Below are positions 50,278-60,605 of a stretch of DNA of 64,000 bases, piece by piece. Source of the stretch: Microvirga brassicacearum. Its GTDB lineage: Bacteria > Pseudomonadota > Alphaproteobacteria > Rhizobiales > Beijerinckiaceae. The stretch's first letter is position 1. Each line of letters begins with the position of its first letter. Location of the stretch: assembly GCF_008757455.1 (NCBI RefSeq), contig NZ_VCMV01000010.1, positions 34,643 through 98,642 of the forward strand, in the 5' to 3' direction. The notes under the pieces were generated by a model that had not been told where the DNA came from, did no database searches, and saw nothing but the letters and a program-made list of their open reading frames with translations. The position numbers were made by a program, and so were the translations under genes.

Positions 50278-52152
50278 ATGAAGAGTTTCGACGTCATTGT
50301 GGTGGGCGGGGGACACGCGGGCGCGGAAGCGGCGGCCGCGTCCGCGCGCCTCGGCGCAAGCACCGCCCTCGTCACGCACAAGGCCCGCACGATCGGCGTC
50401 ATGTCCTGTAACCCCGCCATTGGCGGCCTCGGTAAAGGGCATCTGGTTCGCGAGATCGACGCTCTCGACGGGGTGATGGGCCGGATGGCGGATGCCTCGG
50501 GCATCCAGTTTCGCCTCCTCAACCGCCGCAAGGGCCCCGCCGTTCGCGGCCCACGGACGCAGGCTGACCGCAAACTCTACGCGCGCGCCATGCAGGCCGA
50601 ACTCGCCGGCACCGAAAATCTCACCATCATCGAAGGCGAGGCGGCGGATTTCGTCTGCGCCGACGGCCGCGTGACCGCCCTGGTGCTCGCCGATGGCCGC
50701 GTGCTCGCCACCGGCGCGCTGATCCTCACCACCGGGACGTTTCTGTCCGGCCTGATTCATATCGGCGAACGAAAGATCCCGGCCGGGCGAATGGGCGAGG
50801 CCGCCTCCATCGGCCTGCCGAAGACTTTCGCGCGGCTCGGCTTCACCCTCGGGCGTCTCAAGACCGGAACGCCACCGCGCCTCGACGGCCGCACCATCGA
50901 TTGGGCTGGCGTCGACAAGCAAGCGGCGGACGACGAACCGGTGCCGTTTTCCAGCCTGACCGAGCGGATCACCGTGCCGCAGATCGAATGCGGCATCACT
51001 CGCACGACCGGCGCCGGCCACGATCTCATCCGCCGGAACCTGCATCGGGCGCCCATGTATTCAGGCGAGATCCAGAGCCTCGGCCCGCGCTATTGCCCCT
51101 CCATCGAGGATAAGGTCGTGCGCTTCGGCGACCGCGAGGGGCACCAGATCTTCCTCGAACCGGAAGGCCTCGACGACATCACGGTTTATCCGAACGGCAT
51201 CTCCACCTCGCTGCCGGAAGATGTGCAGCTTGAACTCCTGACGCATATTCCGGGTCTCGAGCGGGCCCGCATGATGCAGCCGGGCTACGCCATCGAGTAT
51301 GATTTCGTCGATCCGCGTAATCTGTCGCCGACGCTCGAGGCCAAGGCGGTCAGGGGTCTCTTCCTCGCCGGACAGATCAACGGCACGACCGGCTACGAGG
51401 AGGCGGCGGCTCAGGGCCTGCTCGCCGGCATCAATGCGGCACGTCTCGCCGGAGACCAGCCCGGCATCGTCCTGGACCGCGCCGAATCGTACATGGGAGT
51501 GCTCGTCGACGATCTCGTGACGCGCGGCGTCAGCGAGCCCTACCGGATGTTTACCTCCCGTTCCGAGTATCGCCTGAGCCTCCGCGTCGACAATGCCGAT
51601 GAGCGTTTGACCGGGAAGGGTGTGGAGATCGGGTGCGTGGGGGCGGCGCGGAGAAGCCATTTCGCCGCTTCGCATACCAAACTCAGGGAAGCGGAAGCCG
51701 AGCTGCGAGAGTTGATGATCACCCCGAAGGAGGCCGCGAAACACGGACTCGGGATCAATCAGGATGGGGTTCGCCGCAGCGCCTACCAGCTGCTCTCTTA
51801 CCCGACGATTGCCTGGCCCGACCTCGAGCGCGTCTGGCCGATGCTCGCCGAAGTTCCGGCGGCCGTGAAGGATCGTATCCAGACCGACGCGACCTACGCG
51901 GTCTATCTCGACCGTCAGCGCGCCGATATCGCGGCGTTCCGGCGCGACGAAAGCATCGAGCTCGGCGCCATCGACTTCGCGGGCCTGCCGGGCATCTCGA
52001 ATGAGGTCCGGGGCAAGCTCGACCGGGTTCGACCCCTGACCCTCGGCCAGGCGGCGCGGATTGAGGGGGTCACCCCGGCTGCCCTCACGCTGCTGGCGGC
52101 ATTTGCCAAACGCGAAAGCGCGCCGCAGACCAGGAAAGTCGAGCCGTCATGA
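50278..52152 (+). CDS. mnmG: tRNA uridine-5-carboxymethylaminomethyl(34) synthesis enzyme MnmG
   Basis: FAD-dependent partner of MnmE (624 residues). The FAD motif is [37 protein letters not shown] is the family signature, and [17 protein letters not shown] is a second FAD site. The C-terminal helical domain binds MnmE and tRNA. The stop overlaps rsmG by four bases. Confidence 0.97.
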   Translation: MKSFDVIVVGGGHAGAEAAAASARLGASTALVTHKARTIGVMSCNPAIGGLGKGHLVREIDALDGVMGRMADASGIQFRLLNRRKGPAVRGPRTQADRKLYARAMQAELAGTENLTIIEGEAADFVCADGRVTALVLADGRVLATGALILTTGTFLSGLIHIGERKIPAGRMGEAASIGLPKTFARLGFTLGRLKTGTPPRLDGRTIDWAGVDKQAADDEPVPFSSLTERITVPQIECGITRTTGAGHDLIRRNLHRAPMYSGEIQSLGPRYCPSIEDKVVRFGDREGHQIFLEPEGLDDITVYPNGISTSLPEDVQLELLTHIPGLERARMMQPGYAIEYDFVDPRNLSPTLEAKAVRGLFLAGQINGTTGYEEAAAQGLLAGINAARLAGDQPGIVLDRAESYMGVLVDDLVTRGVSEPYRMFTSRSEYRLSLRVDNADERLTGKGVEIGCVGAARRSHFAASHTKLREAEAELRELMITPKEAAKHGLGINQDGVRRSAYQLLSYPTIAWPDLERVWPMLAEVPAAVKDRIQTDATYAVYLDRQRADIAAFRRDESIELGAIDFAGLPGISNEVRGKLDRVRPLTLGQAARIEGVTPAALTLLAAFAKRESAPQTRKVEPS

Positions 52153-52769
52153 CGGTTTCGCAGACGTCCCTCGCCGATGTTTCACGTGAAACACTCGACC
52201 GGTTGAAGCTGCTCGAATCGGAGTTGCTGCGCTGGCAGGCGATCAAGAATCTTGTGGGACCGGGGACCCTGGACGACATCTGGACCCGCCATATCGTCGA
52301 TTCACTGCAGCTTCTCGCTGCAGCGCCGGGGGCAAAAACCTGGCTCGATCTCGGCTCCGGTGCGGGGTTTCCCGGCTTGGTGATCGCTATCGCGGGGCAG
52401 GAGCGGGGATTGAGCGTGGATCTGGTGGAGAGCAATTCCCGGAAATGCGCGTTCCTGCGGCACGTCTCGCGACTGACCGGCGCCAACGCGAAAATCCATG
52501 AAGCGCGGCTTGAGGCGGTCATTCCGCAATTCGTCGGGCGCGCTCAGGTGGTGTCGGCGCGGGCCCTGGCGCCGTTAACCAAGCTCCTCGAATGGACCGA
52601 GCCCCTGTTGAAAACGGGGACAACCGGCCTGTTCCCCAAGGGACGGGACGTGGATGCGGAATTGACCGAAGCGGCGCGATCGTGGAAGTTCAATGCGGAG
52701 ATCCTGCCAAGCCAGACTGATTCTGATGCCCGGATTCTTCGCATAACCTCCATCGAGAGAATGTCATGA
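52149..52769 (+). CDS. rsmG: 16S rRNA (guanine527-N7)-methyltransferase RsmG
   Basis: SAM-dependent methyltransferase (206 residues) with [16 protein letters not shown] and [14 protein letters not shown]. Near the N-terminus, the sequence DVSRETL is dictated by an embedded parS site. It overlaps mnmG and parA by four bases each, forming an mnmG-rsmG-parA-parB operon. Confidence 0.96.
   Translation: MTVSQTSLADVSRETLDRLKLLESELLRWQAIKNLVGPGTLDDIWTRHIVDSLQLLAAAPGAKTWLDLGSGAGFPGLVIAIAGQERGLSVDLVESNSRKCAFLRHVSRLTGANAKIHEARLEAVIPQFVGRAQVVSARALAPLTKLLEWTEPLLKTGTTGLFPKGRDVDAELTEAARSWKFNAEILPSQTDSDARILRITSIERMS
52178..52193. promoter_or_regulatory. parS centromere site 2, inside rsmG
   Basis: A second exact TGTTTCACGTGAAACA, within codons 10-15 of rsmG. 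It is 1,974 bases from site 1 and 1.4 kb before parB. Confidence 0.95.
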
Positions 52770-53605
52770 TCACCGAACGCAGCGAATCTCCCGCCGGAGC
52801 GCGCCCGGCCCTGCCGCGCACGTTGGTGCTTGCCAACCAGAAAGGCGGCGTAGGCAAAACCACGACGGCCATCAATCTGGGAACGGCGCTCGCCGCCATC
52901 GGCGAGAAGGTTCTGATTCTCGACCTTGACCCGCAAGGCAACGCCTCGACCGGCTTAGGGTTGGATCGCAAGAATCGCCCGGTCTCGACCTACCATGTTC
53001 TGACCGGTGAAGCGTCGCTTGAGAGCGCCATTACGCCCACCGCGGTGCCGCGCCTGTTCGTCGCGCCGTCGACCCTCGACCTCCTGGGAGTCGAGTTGGA
53101 GATTTCCGGCGAGCGGGATCGCGTGCAGCGGCTCAAGAAGGCGATTTCCGCTCTCATGACCTCTGAGGTAAGTGATCCCTTTACCTATATTCTGATCGAC
53201 TGCCCGCCTTCGCTGAATCTTCTGACCATCAACGCCTTGACCGCAGCTGACGCCGTTCTGGTCCCCCTCCAATGCGAATTCTTCGCGCTGGAAGGCCTCA
53301 GCCAGCTGCTCAAGACGGTCGAACAGGTCCGGTCCGCTCTCAATCCCACCCTGACGATTCATGGTGTCGTCCTGACCATGTTCGACCCGCGCAACAACCT
53401 TTCGGGGCAGGTGGTCGCGGACGTTCGGCAGTTCATGGGCAGCAAGGTTTACGAGACGATGATTCCGCGCAATGTGCGAGTGTCCGAGGCGCCGTCCCAC
53501 GGCAAGCCGGTTCTGCTCTACGATCTGAAATGCGCCGGCTCTCAGGCCTATCTTCGTCTCGCTTCCGAAATCATTCAACGAGAGCGCGCGCTTCGCGCCG
53601 CTTAA
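52766..53605 (+). CDS. parA: chromosome partitioning ATPase ParA
   Basis: Walker-type ATPase of 279 residues that drives origin segregation. The deviant Walker A is QKGGVGKTTTAINLG, with LDLDPQGNAST and LIDCPPSLNLLTINAL also present. It is co-transcribed with parB 18 bases downstream. Confidence 0.97.
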   Translation: MITERSESPAGARPALPRTLVLANQKGGVGKTTTAINLGTALAAIGEKVLILDLDPQGNASTGLGLDRKNRPVSTYHVLTGEASLESAITPTAVPRLFVAPSTLDLLGVELEISGERDRVQRLKKAISALMTSEVSDPFTYILIDCPPSLNLLTINALTAADAVLVPLQCEFFALEGLSQLLKTVEQVRSALNPTLTIHGVVLTMFDPRNNLSGQVVADVRQFMGSKVYETMIPRNVRVSEAPSHGKPVLLYDLKCAGSQAYLRLASEIIQRERALRAA

Positions 53606-53623
53606 AGACCCGAAAGACACGCA

Positions 53624-54502
53624 ATGGCAGAAGACGTTAAGCCGCGCCTGGGACGAGGACTGGCTGCACTCATCGGCGAGGTCGGGGATGAAATGTCGGT
53701 CGTCGAGCGCGGGCGTGGCCAGCGACGCGTTCCGGTCGAGTTTCTGCGCCCCAATCCGCGCAACCCGCGCAAGTTTTTCGAGGAAAGCGAGCTGCTGGAA
53801 TTGTCCCAGTCGATTCGTGATCGCGGCATCATCCAGCCCATCATCGTCCGTCCGCTGCCCAACAAGTCCGACGCCTTCGAGATCGTCGCCGGCGAGCGCC
53901 GCTGGCGCGCGGCGCAACATGCGGGCTTGCATGAAGTGCCGGTCGTGGTGGTGGAGATCGACGACAAGACTTCGCTCGAATATGCCATTCTCGAAAACGT
54001 TCAGCGCGCCGATCTCAACCCGATCGAGGAAGCGCAGGGCTATTCGCGCCTGATGGCCGAGTTTTCCTACACGCAGGAGAATCTCGCGAAAATCATCGGC
54101 AAGAGTCGCAGCCACATCGCCAACATGATGCGGCTATCGGATCTGCCCGAACCCGTGAAAGCCTTGCTGGTCAGCCGCCAGATCACTGCCGGCCACGGCC
54201 GCGCGCTTTTGGCCGTCAACGATCCGCAAGCGGTGGCGCGGCGCATCGTCGACCAGGGCATGAGCGTGCGTCAGGTCGAGGAGATTGCGCAGGCCGATCA
54301 GACCATGCCGCGAAACCTGGAAACCAAGTCGGCGCACAAGCCCGGCAAGGACCCCGACACCCGGGCGCTGGAACGGGCCCTGCAGGATGTGCTCGGCCTG
54401 AATGTGGAGATCGCCCACAAGGGGCAGGGGGGCGAATTGCGCATTCGCTACAAGACGTTGGAGCAACTCGACGGTCTCTGCCGGCGGCTCAATCCGCAAT
54501 AG
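53624..54502 (+). CDS. parB: chromosome partitioning protein ParB
   Basis: A 292-residue CTP-dependent clamp that loads at parS. The N-terminal CTPase fold has VAGERRWRAAQHAG and the ENVQRADLNPIEEA block. The HTH domain (about 145-215, IGKSRSHIANMMRL) recognises parS. A C-terminal dimerisation segment follows. It begins LGRGLAALIGE, typical of chromosomal ParB. Confidence 0.97.
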   Translation: MAEDVKPRLGRGLAALIGEVGDEMSVVERGRGQRRVPVEFLRPNPRNPRKFFEESELLELSQSIRDRGIIQPIIVRPLPNKSDAFEIVAGERRWRAAQHAGLHEVPVVVVEIDDKTSLEYAILENVQRADLNPIEEAQGYSRLMAEFSYTQENLAKIIGKSRSHIANMMRLSDLPEPVKALLVSRQITAGHGRALLAVNDPQAVARRIVDQGMSVRQVEEIAQADQTMPRNLETKSAHKPGKDPDTRALERALQDVLGLNVEIAHKGQGGELRIRYKTLEQLDGLCRRLNPQ

Positions 54503-54583
54503 GAAAGAGGTTTTCCGTGACCGGGAGACGCAGCAGGATTCGCTCACCGTAATCGGCGCGAAACAACCTCTTGCGGCCTTCAG

Positions 54584-55603
54584 TTATCGTCGCGCCGAAC
54601 GCGCGAGATCGAGCAGGGTTTTGGCCGTCACCACATCGCCGAGCGCGGCAAGCCTTCGCGTCTGCAGAATGCCGTCCTGAATCGACGCCACGGCGTCCTT
54701 CAGGGTGGCGGCATTCCACCGTTGAAGCTGGCGCTCGACGAGAGGTTTGCGTCTGAAATGCAGGCCGCGCATACCCTCGATCACATTCGTGATTGAACGC
54801 CCTTCCTCGACCGCGTGGCGGGCCGCAAGCAGCGTGAGCGCATGACGAAGGGCTGCACCCAGCACGACGGATGCGTGAATTCCCTCTGCGGCGAGGCGCC
54901 TCGAGCCGATCTCTAGCTCCGCTCCCATGCCGGCGAAGGCGGCGTCGACCACGGCGTCCATGGCCAAGCCTGAGACATCGCTCATGATGGCGTCCACATC
55001 ATCGAGGCTGATGTCCTGCTGGCCGTGCGCATAGAGCATCAGCTTCGCCAATTCGCCACGGGTCGCCAGCCGGTCGCCGCCGAGGGATGCCACGATGGCC
55101 GCCCGCACCTCGCGTGAGATCGAGAAACCGCCGGCCTTCATCGCCTCATCGACCACGGCGCCGAGATCGCGGCCCGTATCGGCGTAGCACGGCAGCGCCA
55201 GGGCGCGCGGCGACTTCTCGCACAGGGTGCGCAAGGGGGAGGATTTGGCAAGATCGCCGCCTTCGATGACAATCGCCGTGTCTTGTAACTCGGTCTTCAG
55301 AACGGCATCGACGGCGGGCGCGATATTACGCGAGGTGGCACGGATCCAGAGCGCACGCCGGCCGCCGAAGAGACCCATGGTCCCGGCCTCGTCGGCAAGT
55401 CGTCCGGGATCGGCCGCAACGTCATCGCCGTCGATGCGGATCAGTTGAAACGGATCGGCCGCGTCGTCGACCGAACGCTCGGCCAGGGTCCGGGCGCGCT
55501 CGTTCACCAGGCCGATATCCGGCCCATAGACGAGGAAAACGCCAATCCGCGGATCGGAGCGCCGCAGCACCCCTTCCACGTCAGCGGCTTTGACGGCGAC
55601 CAT
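54584..55603 (-). CDS. holA: DNA polymerase III subunit delta (HolA)
   Basis: A 339-residue clamp-loader subunit with the N-terminal domain FLVYGPDIGLVNERARTLAE, an AAA+-like middle and a C-terminal collar domain. It is a diverged family, and the gene order leuS-lptE-holA next to parB supports the call. It reads toward parB (convergent, 81 bases between). Confidence 0.92.
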   Translation of the reverse strand: MVAVKAADVEGVLRRSDPRIGVFLVYGPDIGLVNERARTLAERSVDDAADPFQLIRIDGDDVAADPGRLADEAGTMGLFGGRRALWIRATSRNIAPAVDAVLKTELQDTAIVIEGGDLAKSSPLRTLCEKSPRALALPCYADTGRDLGAVVDEAMKAGGFSISREVRAAIVASLGGDRLATRGELAKLMLYAHGQQDISLDDVDAIMSDVSGLAMDAVVDAAFAGMGAELEIGSRRLAAEGIHASVVLGAALRHALTLLAARHAVEEGRSITNVIEGMRGLHFRRKPLVERQLQRWNAATLKDAVASIQDGILQTRRLAALGDVVTAKTLLDLARSARR

Positions 55604-55609
55604 GCGGCC

Positions 55610-56152
55610 TCACATCTGCGACAGGGTCGCGGCCAGCCGTGTCTTGACCTGTTCCGCGAGCGCCTTGGCGAGCCGGATTTCCGCATCGCGGGCGGCGCGC
55701 ACGGTGGCAAAGCGCTGCTTGAAACGATCGTAGGTCGCCTCCGCGGTGGCGGTGCCCCTGGTGATGACCTTGGAGCCGTCACGATTGGTCAAGGTATAGG
55801 TCAGTTTTCCGACCAGGGTGGCGGATTGCGCGCGGCCCGAGATCGAATCGACGATTGGCGTGCTCAGCCGCTCTTCGAACGACAGGTTGAGCACATATTG
55901 CTTGGTCGTGTCCGAGCCGGACCCGTTGAGGCCATAGACCAGTTCGCTGCGCAGATAATGGCCGATGCGCGCCTGCGCGTCGGCCCAATCCAGCTCCGGC
56001 ACCTCGATGGCGGCCATGACCGTCTGGAGCGATGCGCCCGATGCTGTCGGGCCGTGAAGCGGCCGCAAACAAGCCGAAACACCGAGCGCCAGACCGGCAA
56101 CGATGGCGATGCGCGCCAGCCCGCGAAGGTGGGTGAGGTTAAGCGACGACAT
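55610..56152 (-). CDS. lptE: LPS-assembly lipoprotein LptE
   Basis: A 180-residue outer-membrane lipoprotein that plugs LptD. The signal peptide ends in a lipobox ([10 protein letters not shown], Cys28), and GPTASG follows as in alphaproteobacterial LptE. The leuS end overlaps its start by 14 bases. Sequence conservation is low in this family, and gene order supports the call. Confidence 0.9.
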   Translation of the reverse strand: MSSLNLTHLRGLARIAIVAGLALGVSACLRPLHGPTASGASLQTVMAAIEVPELDWADAQARIGHYLRSELVYGLNGSGSDTTKQYVLNLSFEERLSTPIVDSISGRAQSATLVGKLTYTLTNRDGSKVITRGTATAEATYDRFKQRFATVRAARDAEIRLAKALAEQVKTRLAATLSQM

Positions 56153-58760
56153 TCACGATCCTCTGTGGGACGACGATGATCTTGCGAGGCGGCTTGCCTT
56201 CGAGCGCCCTTTGCACGGCGTCGAGCACAAGCACGGCGGCCTCGATCGCCGCCTGATCCGCATCGCGCGCCACCGTGACGTCGGCGCGCTTCTTGCCGTT
56301 GACCTGAACCGGAAGCGTGATGGAATCCTCCACCAGCAGCGCCGGGTCGAAAACGGGCCAGGCGGTGTCGGCGACGAGCCCGGGTTGCCCCAGCGCCTGC
56401 CAGCTCTCCTCCGCCAGATGCGGCATCATGGGGGCGAGAAGCTGCACGAAGATCCGGCCCGCTTCGCCGAACGCGTTGCCAAGCCCCGGTTCTGAAGTGC
56501 CCTTCGACTGCGCCAGCAGGTCATACAGGCTGTTGGCGAGTTCGTAGAGATGCGCCACGCAGCGGTTGAAGCGCAGGCGCTCTACATCCTCGCCCACAGC
56601 CGCAAGAGCTTTGTGGGCCGCCTTGCGCACCGCAAGCCCGATGGGACCTTCGGAGCGCCCGTCGGTGTCCCCCGCCGTGCGATCCGCGATCTCCGACACG
56701 AGGCGCCACGCGCGCTGAACGAAGCGGCCGGCGCCCTGGACGCCCTCCTCGGTCCAGATGACGTCGCGCTCGGGCGGCGAATCGGAGAGCATGAACCAGC
56801 GGGCCGTATCGGCGCCGTAGGAGCCGATGATCTCATCCGGATCGACCGTGTTGCGCTTCGATTTCGACATCTTCTCGATCGAGCCGATCTCGATCGGCGC
56901 GCCGGTCGCAATGTGGACGGCCTTGCGCGCCGCGCCATCCTGCTCGAAGCGCACGTCGCTCGGCAGCACCCAGCCGCCGCTCGCGTCCTTGTAGGTCTCG
57001 TGCACCACCATCCCTTGCGTGAACAGTCCGGCGAAGGGTTCGTCGATGCCGGCATGGCCGGTCTTCGACATGGCGCGGGTGAAGAAGCGCGAATAGAGCA
57101 GGTGCAGGATCGCGTGCTCGATGCCGCCGATATATTGATCGACCGGCAGCCAGGCATCCACCGTCTCGCGATCGGTCGGCCGGTCGGTGAGGGTCGGATC
57201 GGTGAAGCGCGCGAAATACCACGACGAATCCACGAAGGTGTCCATGGTGTCGGTTTCGCGTCGGGCCGCCTTGCCGCATTGCGGGCAATCCACATGCTTC
57301 CAGGTCGGGTGACGATCGAGCGGGTTGCCCGGCACGTCGAACGACACATCCTCGGGCAGCACCACGGGAAGCTGATCTTTCGGTACCGGAACGATGCCGC
57401 AATCATCGCAATGGATGATCGGGATCGGGCAGCCCCAATAGCGCTGGCGCGAAATGCCCCAGTCGCGCAGGCGGAAATTCACTTTGCGCTCGGCCACCGG
57501 CCGGTTCTGGCGGGTTTCGCTTTCGAGAACGCGAGCGACTTCCTCCTTGGCGTCAGTGATGGACATGCCGTCGAGGAAGCGAGAATTGATCATGCGGCCG
57601 TCGCCGTCATAGGCGGTGTCGGTGATGACGAACGAGGCCGGGTCTACATCCGGCGGGCACACCACCGGCGTGTTGCCGAGGCCGTATTTGTTGACGAAAT
57701 CGAGGTCGCGCTGGTCATGCGCCGGGCAACCGAAAATCGCTCCGGTGCCGTATTCCATCAGCACGAAATTCGCCACATAGACGGGCAGCGTCCAGTTCGG
57801 ATCAAGCGGATGGACCGCGCGCATGCCGGTGTCGAAGCCGAGTTTTTCGGCCTTGTCGATGGCCTCCTGCGCGGTGCCGGTGCGCTTGGCGGTCTCGATG
57901 AAGACGGCAAGCTCCGGATTGGTTTCGGCCGCGGCCTTCGCGAGCGGATGGTCGGGCGCCAGCGCCAGAAACTTCGCGCCGAACAGCGTATCGGGCCGGG
58001 TCGTATAAATCTCGACCTCATCCTCGCCACGCGGCGTGGTGGTGGCGTCGAGGGCAAACCGAACCAGCAACCCTTCGGAGCGGCCGATCCAGTTGCGCTG
58101 CATCAGGCGCACTTTGTCAGGCCAGCGGTCGAGGCCGTCCAGCGCGTCGTGCAGATCCTGCGCGTAATCGGTGATCTTCAGGAACCACTGGGTGAGCTCG
58201 CGCTGTTCGACGAGGGCGCCGGAGCGCCAGCCGCGGCCGTCGATGACCTGCTCGTTCGCCAGCACCGTGTGGTCGACCGGATCCCAGTTCACCTTCGCGG
58301 TCTTGCGGTCGACCAGCCCGGCCCCAAGAAAATCGAGGAACATGCGCTGCTGGTGCCGGTAATAGCTCGGATCGCAGGTGGCGATCTCACGGCTCCAGTC
58401 GATCGCAAGCCCCATGGATTGCAGCTGCGCGCGCATGCTGGCGATATTGGCGTAGGTCCATTCCCGCGGGTGGACCTTGTTCTGCATGGCGGCGTTCTCG
58501 GCCGGCATGCCGAAGGCATCCCAGCCCATCGGGTGCAGAACGTTGAAGCCGCGCGCCCGCTTGTAGCGCGCCACCACGTCGCCCATGGTGTAGTTGCGCA
58601 CGTGGCCCATATGGATGCGCCCCGACGGATAGGGAAACATCTCGAGCACGTAATATTTCGGGCGCGGATCGTCGTTCTCGGTCTTGAAGAGGTCGTGGTC
58701 GTTCCAGACCTTGCGCCATTTCAGCTCGGCTTCCTTGGCGTTGTAGCGCTCGGGCCTCAT
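56139..58760 (-). CDS. leuS: leucyl-tRNA synthetase
   Basis: Class-I aminoacyl-tRNA synthetase (873 residues). The HIGH-type motif is [20 protein letters not shown] is in [14 protein letters not shown], and an editing CP1 domain lies between. A zinc-ribbon insert ([12 protein letters not shown] and CPQCGK) is visible. I chose ATG 58760, which gives the typical N-terminus ([15 protein letters not shown]). A TTG at 58811 would add an uncharacteristic 17 residues. Confidence 0.97.
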   Translation of the reverse strand: MRPERYNAKEAELKWRKVWNDHDLFKTENDDPRPKYYVLEMFPYPSGRIHMGHVRNYTMGDVVARYKRARGFNVLHPMGWDAFGMPAENAAMQNKVHPREWTYANIASMRAQLQSMGLAIDWSREIATCDPSYYRHQQRMFLDFLGAGLVDRKTAKVNWDPVDHTVLANEQVIDGRGWRSGALVEQRELTQWFLKITDYAQDLHDALDGLDRWPDKVRLMQRNWIGRSEGLLVRFALDATTTPRGEDEVEIYTTRPDTLFGAKFLALAPDHPLAKAAAETNPELAVFIETAKRTGTAQEAIDKAEKLGFDTGMRAVHPLDPNWTLPVYVANFVLMEYGTGAIFGCPAHDQRDLDFVNKYGLGNTPVVCPPDVDPASFVITDTAYDGDGRMINSRFLDGMSITDAKEEVARVLESETRQNRPVAERKVNFRLRDWGISRQRYWGCPIPIIHCDDCGIVPVPKDQLPVVLPEDVSFDVPGNPLDRHPTWKHVDCPQCGKAARRETDTMDTFVDSSWYFARFTDPTLTDRPTDRETVDAWLPVDQYIGGIEHAILHLLYSRFFTRAMSKTGHAGIDEPFAGLFTQGMVVHETYKDASGGWVLPSDVRFEQDGAARKAVHIATGAPIEIGSIEKMSKSKRNTVDPDEIIGSYGADTARWFMLSDSPPERDVIWTEEGVQGAGRFVQRAWRLVSEIADRTAGDTDGRSEGPIGLAVRKAAHKALAAVGEDVERLRFNRCVAHLYELANSLYDLLAQSKGTSEPGLGNAFGEAGRIFVQLLAPMMPHLAEESWQALGQPGLVADTAWPVFDPALLVEDSITLPVQVNGKKRADVTVARDADQAAIEAAVLVLDAVQRALEGKPPRKIIVVPQRIVNVVA

Positions 58761-58935
58761 TTTTCGTAACACATCCGTCTCAAAGCATTTCCCGTCGGGA
58801 AAATGCGCCAATGCATCAGGCGGCTTGCGCCGCCGGGTTTGCGCGGACTAGGACACAGCTCTCCCGCGGGGTCAACGCCTCCCGGCGCAGGTCGTCGCGC
58901 ACGAGGGCGTCGCAAGAAGCAAGGCACACGAATCC

Positions 58936-59613
58936 ATGACCGAACACGATCCTGTCGCGGGCCTGAAAGAGGTCGAAGCCGGCATCGCACGCGCCGCAAC
59001 GGACTATGACCGCGATCCCGCCTCGATCACGCTCGTTGCGGTCTCGAAACTCTTTCCGTCTGCGGATATCGAGGCGGTTCTGGCCGCCGGCCACCGGGTC
59101 TTCGGCGAAAATTACGTCAAGGAAGCCGCCGAGAAATGGCCGCCGCTGCGCGAGCGTTATCCGGACGTGGAACTGCATCTGATCGGCCCGCTGCAATCCA
59201 ACAAGGCGCGGGACGCGGTGGCGCTGTTCGACGTCGTCGAGAGCCTCGACCGCCCCTCGCTCGCTGAGGCGCTGGCGAAGGAAATCGCCCGGCAGGGAAA
59301 AACGCCGCGCCTGCTGGTCCAGGTCAATACCGGCGAGGAGCCGCAGAAGGGCGGCGTCATGCCGGCGGATCTCGACGCCTTTCTGGACCTCTGCCGGACC
59401 CGCCATGGCCTCGTCATCGAGGGCCTGATGTGCATCCCGCCGGCCGAAGACCCGCCCTCGCCGCATTTCGCCCTGCTCAACAGCATGGCGGCAAGGCACG
59501 ATCTCAAGACCCTCTCCATGGGCATGAGCGCCGATTACGACCCGGCGATCCAACTCGGCGCCACCCATGTGCGGGTCGGGAGCGCGATTTTCGGGGAGCG
59601 GATGAAGCCGTGA
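58936..59613 (+). CDS. YggS-family PLP homeostasis protein
   Basis: A 225-residue PLP-binding TIM-barrel protein. The PLP lysine lies in LVAVSKLFP, and FGENYVKEA, LIGPLQSNK and LSMGMSADYDPAIQLGATHVRVGSAIFG are the family blocks. It keeps PLP levels balanced and has no known enzymatic activity. Its start is 175 bases right of leuS on the other strand. Confidence 0.94.
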   Translation: MTEHDPVAGLKEVEAGIARAATDYDRDPASITLVAVSKLFPSADIEAVLAAGHRVFGENYVKEAAEKWPPLRERYPDVELHLIGPLQSNKARDAVALFDVVESLDRPSLAEALAKEIARQGKTPRLLVQVNTGEEPQKGGVMPADLDAFLDLCRTRHGLVIEGLMCIPPAEDPPSPHFALLNSMAARHDLKTLSMGMSADYDPAIQLGATHVRVGSAIFGERMKP

Positions 59614-59638
59614 CAGCGACCGGCGACGGTTACGCCAC

Positions 59639-60175
59639 CTAATTTCTCAACGATACCACGTCGAACTTCTCTTTCTTTCGGTCCCAAAAGTAGAGGAGGG
59701 CATACGTATTGCTCACGACGAGAATTCCAGGATTCCTCAGCCTGACGGATTTCGGATAATCCTCGCAGGACTCTTCTTGAAACTCACGAAAGGCATTGCC
59801 GCAAACGGTATCCCAACGACCGGGCTTGGCGAATCCAAGGCCATTATCTTTCAGATCGCTGTGATCGGCCCTGATCTCGTCACCTTCGCTGAGGATCAGC
59901 AGAAGGTGGACACGGCCTTTCGTGGTCACGATCACGCCGCGGGCCTGATCGGACTTGCGGATAGCGATTTGCGCGCGATCCTTGATCCCATTGCCGTCGA
60001 AATCGGCCTCGATCATTGAGGGGTCAATCGAGGCGCTCGGCGTATCCGCGATGCGCGCTCGCTCTTCCTCCGCCGTCAGCGCTCGCCATTCGCCAAGATC
60101 TTGCGCTGAGCTGACAGCCGACGCCAGCCCTAGGAATGCGATACTCGCGAGGGCACGGAGGGACGCACGGATCAT
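59639..60175 (-). CDS. secreted protein of unknown function with a DxDGNGxxD motif
   Basis: A 178-residue protein with a signal peptide (cleavage near VSSA-QD). The mature part has an acidic calcium-loop-like segment DFDGNGIKDRAQIAI, as in EF-hand or FG-GAP repeats, then a beta-rich region with two cysteines. I do not recognise the family. It is convergent with the YggS gene, 25 bases away. The codons look normal for the region. Confidence 0.65.
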   Translation of the reverse strand: MIRASLRALASIAFLGLASAVSSAQDLGEWRALTAEEERARIADTPSASIDPSMIEADFDGNGIKDRAQIAIRKSDQARGVIVTTKGRVHLLLILSEGDEIRADHSDLKDNGLGFAKPGRWDTVCGNAFREFQEESCEDYPKSVRLRNPGILVVSNTYALLYFWDRKKEKFDVVSLRN

Positions 60176-60605
60176 GGTTTGAGACCTGAGTTAATGTTCA
60201 TGCGAGATACATTATATCGTCAGAATGCGATTGATGTGACGTTTCACACCGCGAAGCTCGCGGCCTTGCCTGCGAGCCCCGATGGTAGAGTTGAAACGAT
60301 CGCTTTGCCCCGCTATGGTCCTGCGTCGATCCGGCACCAACCACAGGAGGGCTGCATGTGTGAGCGTCACCATCTTCGCATGTTCGGCCCCTGGAACGCC
60401 CTGCAGCAGCTTGTTGCAGGGCCGGCCACGGATCTGAGGTCGCTACCGATCTGACGCTTCTCGGCGTCGACGAAATCTCATCCCGGTCAGCTCTGAACGG
60501 CTTACCGCGCCGCTGCCCCCTCGGCCGGCGTGTCTGACAGACGTTCACGTATCCGCGCGATTTGAGCCCTCCCCGGGCCGACGCGCAGCACCGATGAGAT
60601 GACAG
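60176..60605. other. 430-base leader region of the ABC-F gene
   Basis: Apart from a 33-codon reading frame (60356-60454) and the hairpin inside it (60398-60422), I see no gene here. The region is long for this gene-dense stretch, which suggests regulation of the downstream ABC-F gene. No clear promoter was identified. Confidence 0.5.
60356..60454 (+). CDS. candidate leader peptide upstream of the ABC-F gene
   Basis: A 32-residue frame starting MCERHHLRMFGPW with an exact AGGAGG five bases before its ATG, the strongest Shine-Dalgarno in the neighbourhood. It ends 151 bases before the ABC-F start. Within it, GCCCTGCA and TGCAGGGC form a perfect 8-bp stem (60398-60422), so ribosome movement would open or block a hairpin. 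ABC-F resistance genes are often controlled by such peptides. Whether it is translated is not known. Confidence 0.5.
   Translation: MCERHHLRMFGPWNALQQLVAGPATDLRSLPI

Noticed and set aside
54503..54583. Inverted repeat AAGAGGTT / AACCTCTT between parB and holA
   Set aside because: The arms are only 8 bp with a loop of over 50 bases, too weak to call a terminator.
56550..58769. 739-residue open frame opposite leuS
   Set aside because: It is a shadow of leuS in GC-rich DNA. No motif is visible, and leuS has all synthetase signatures.
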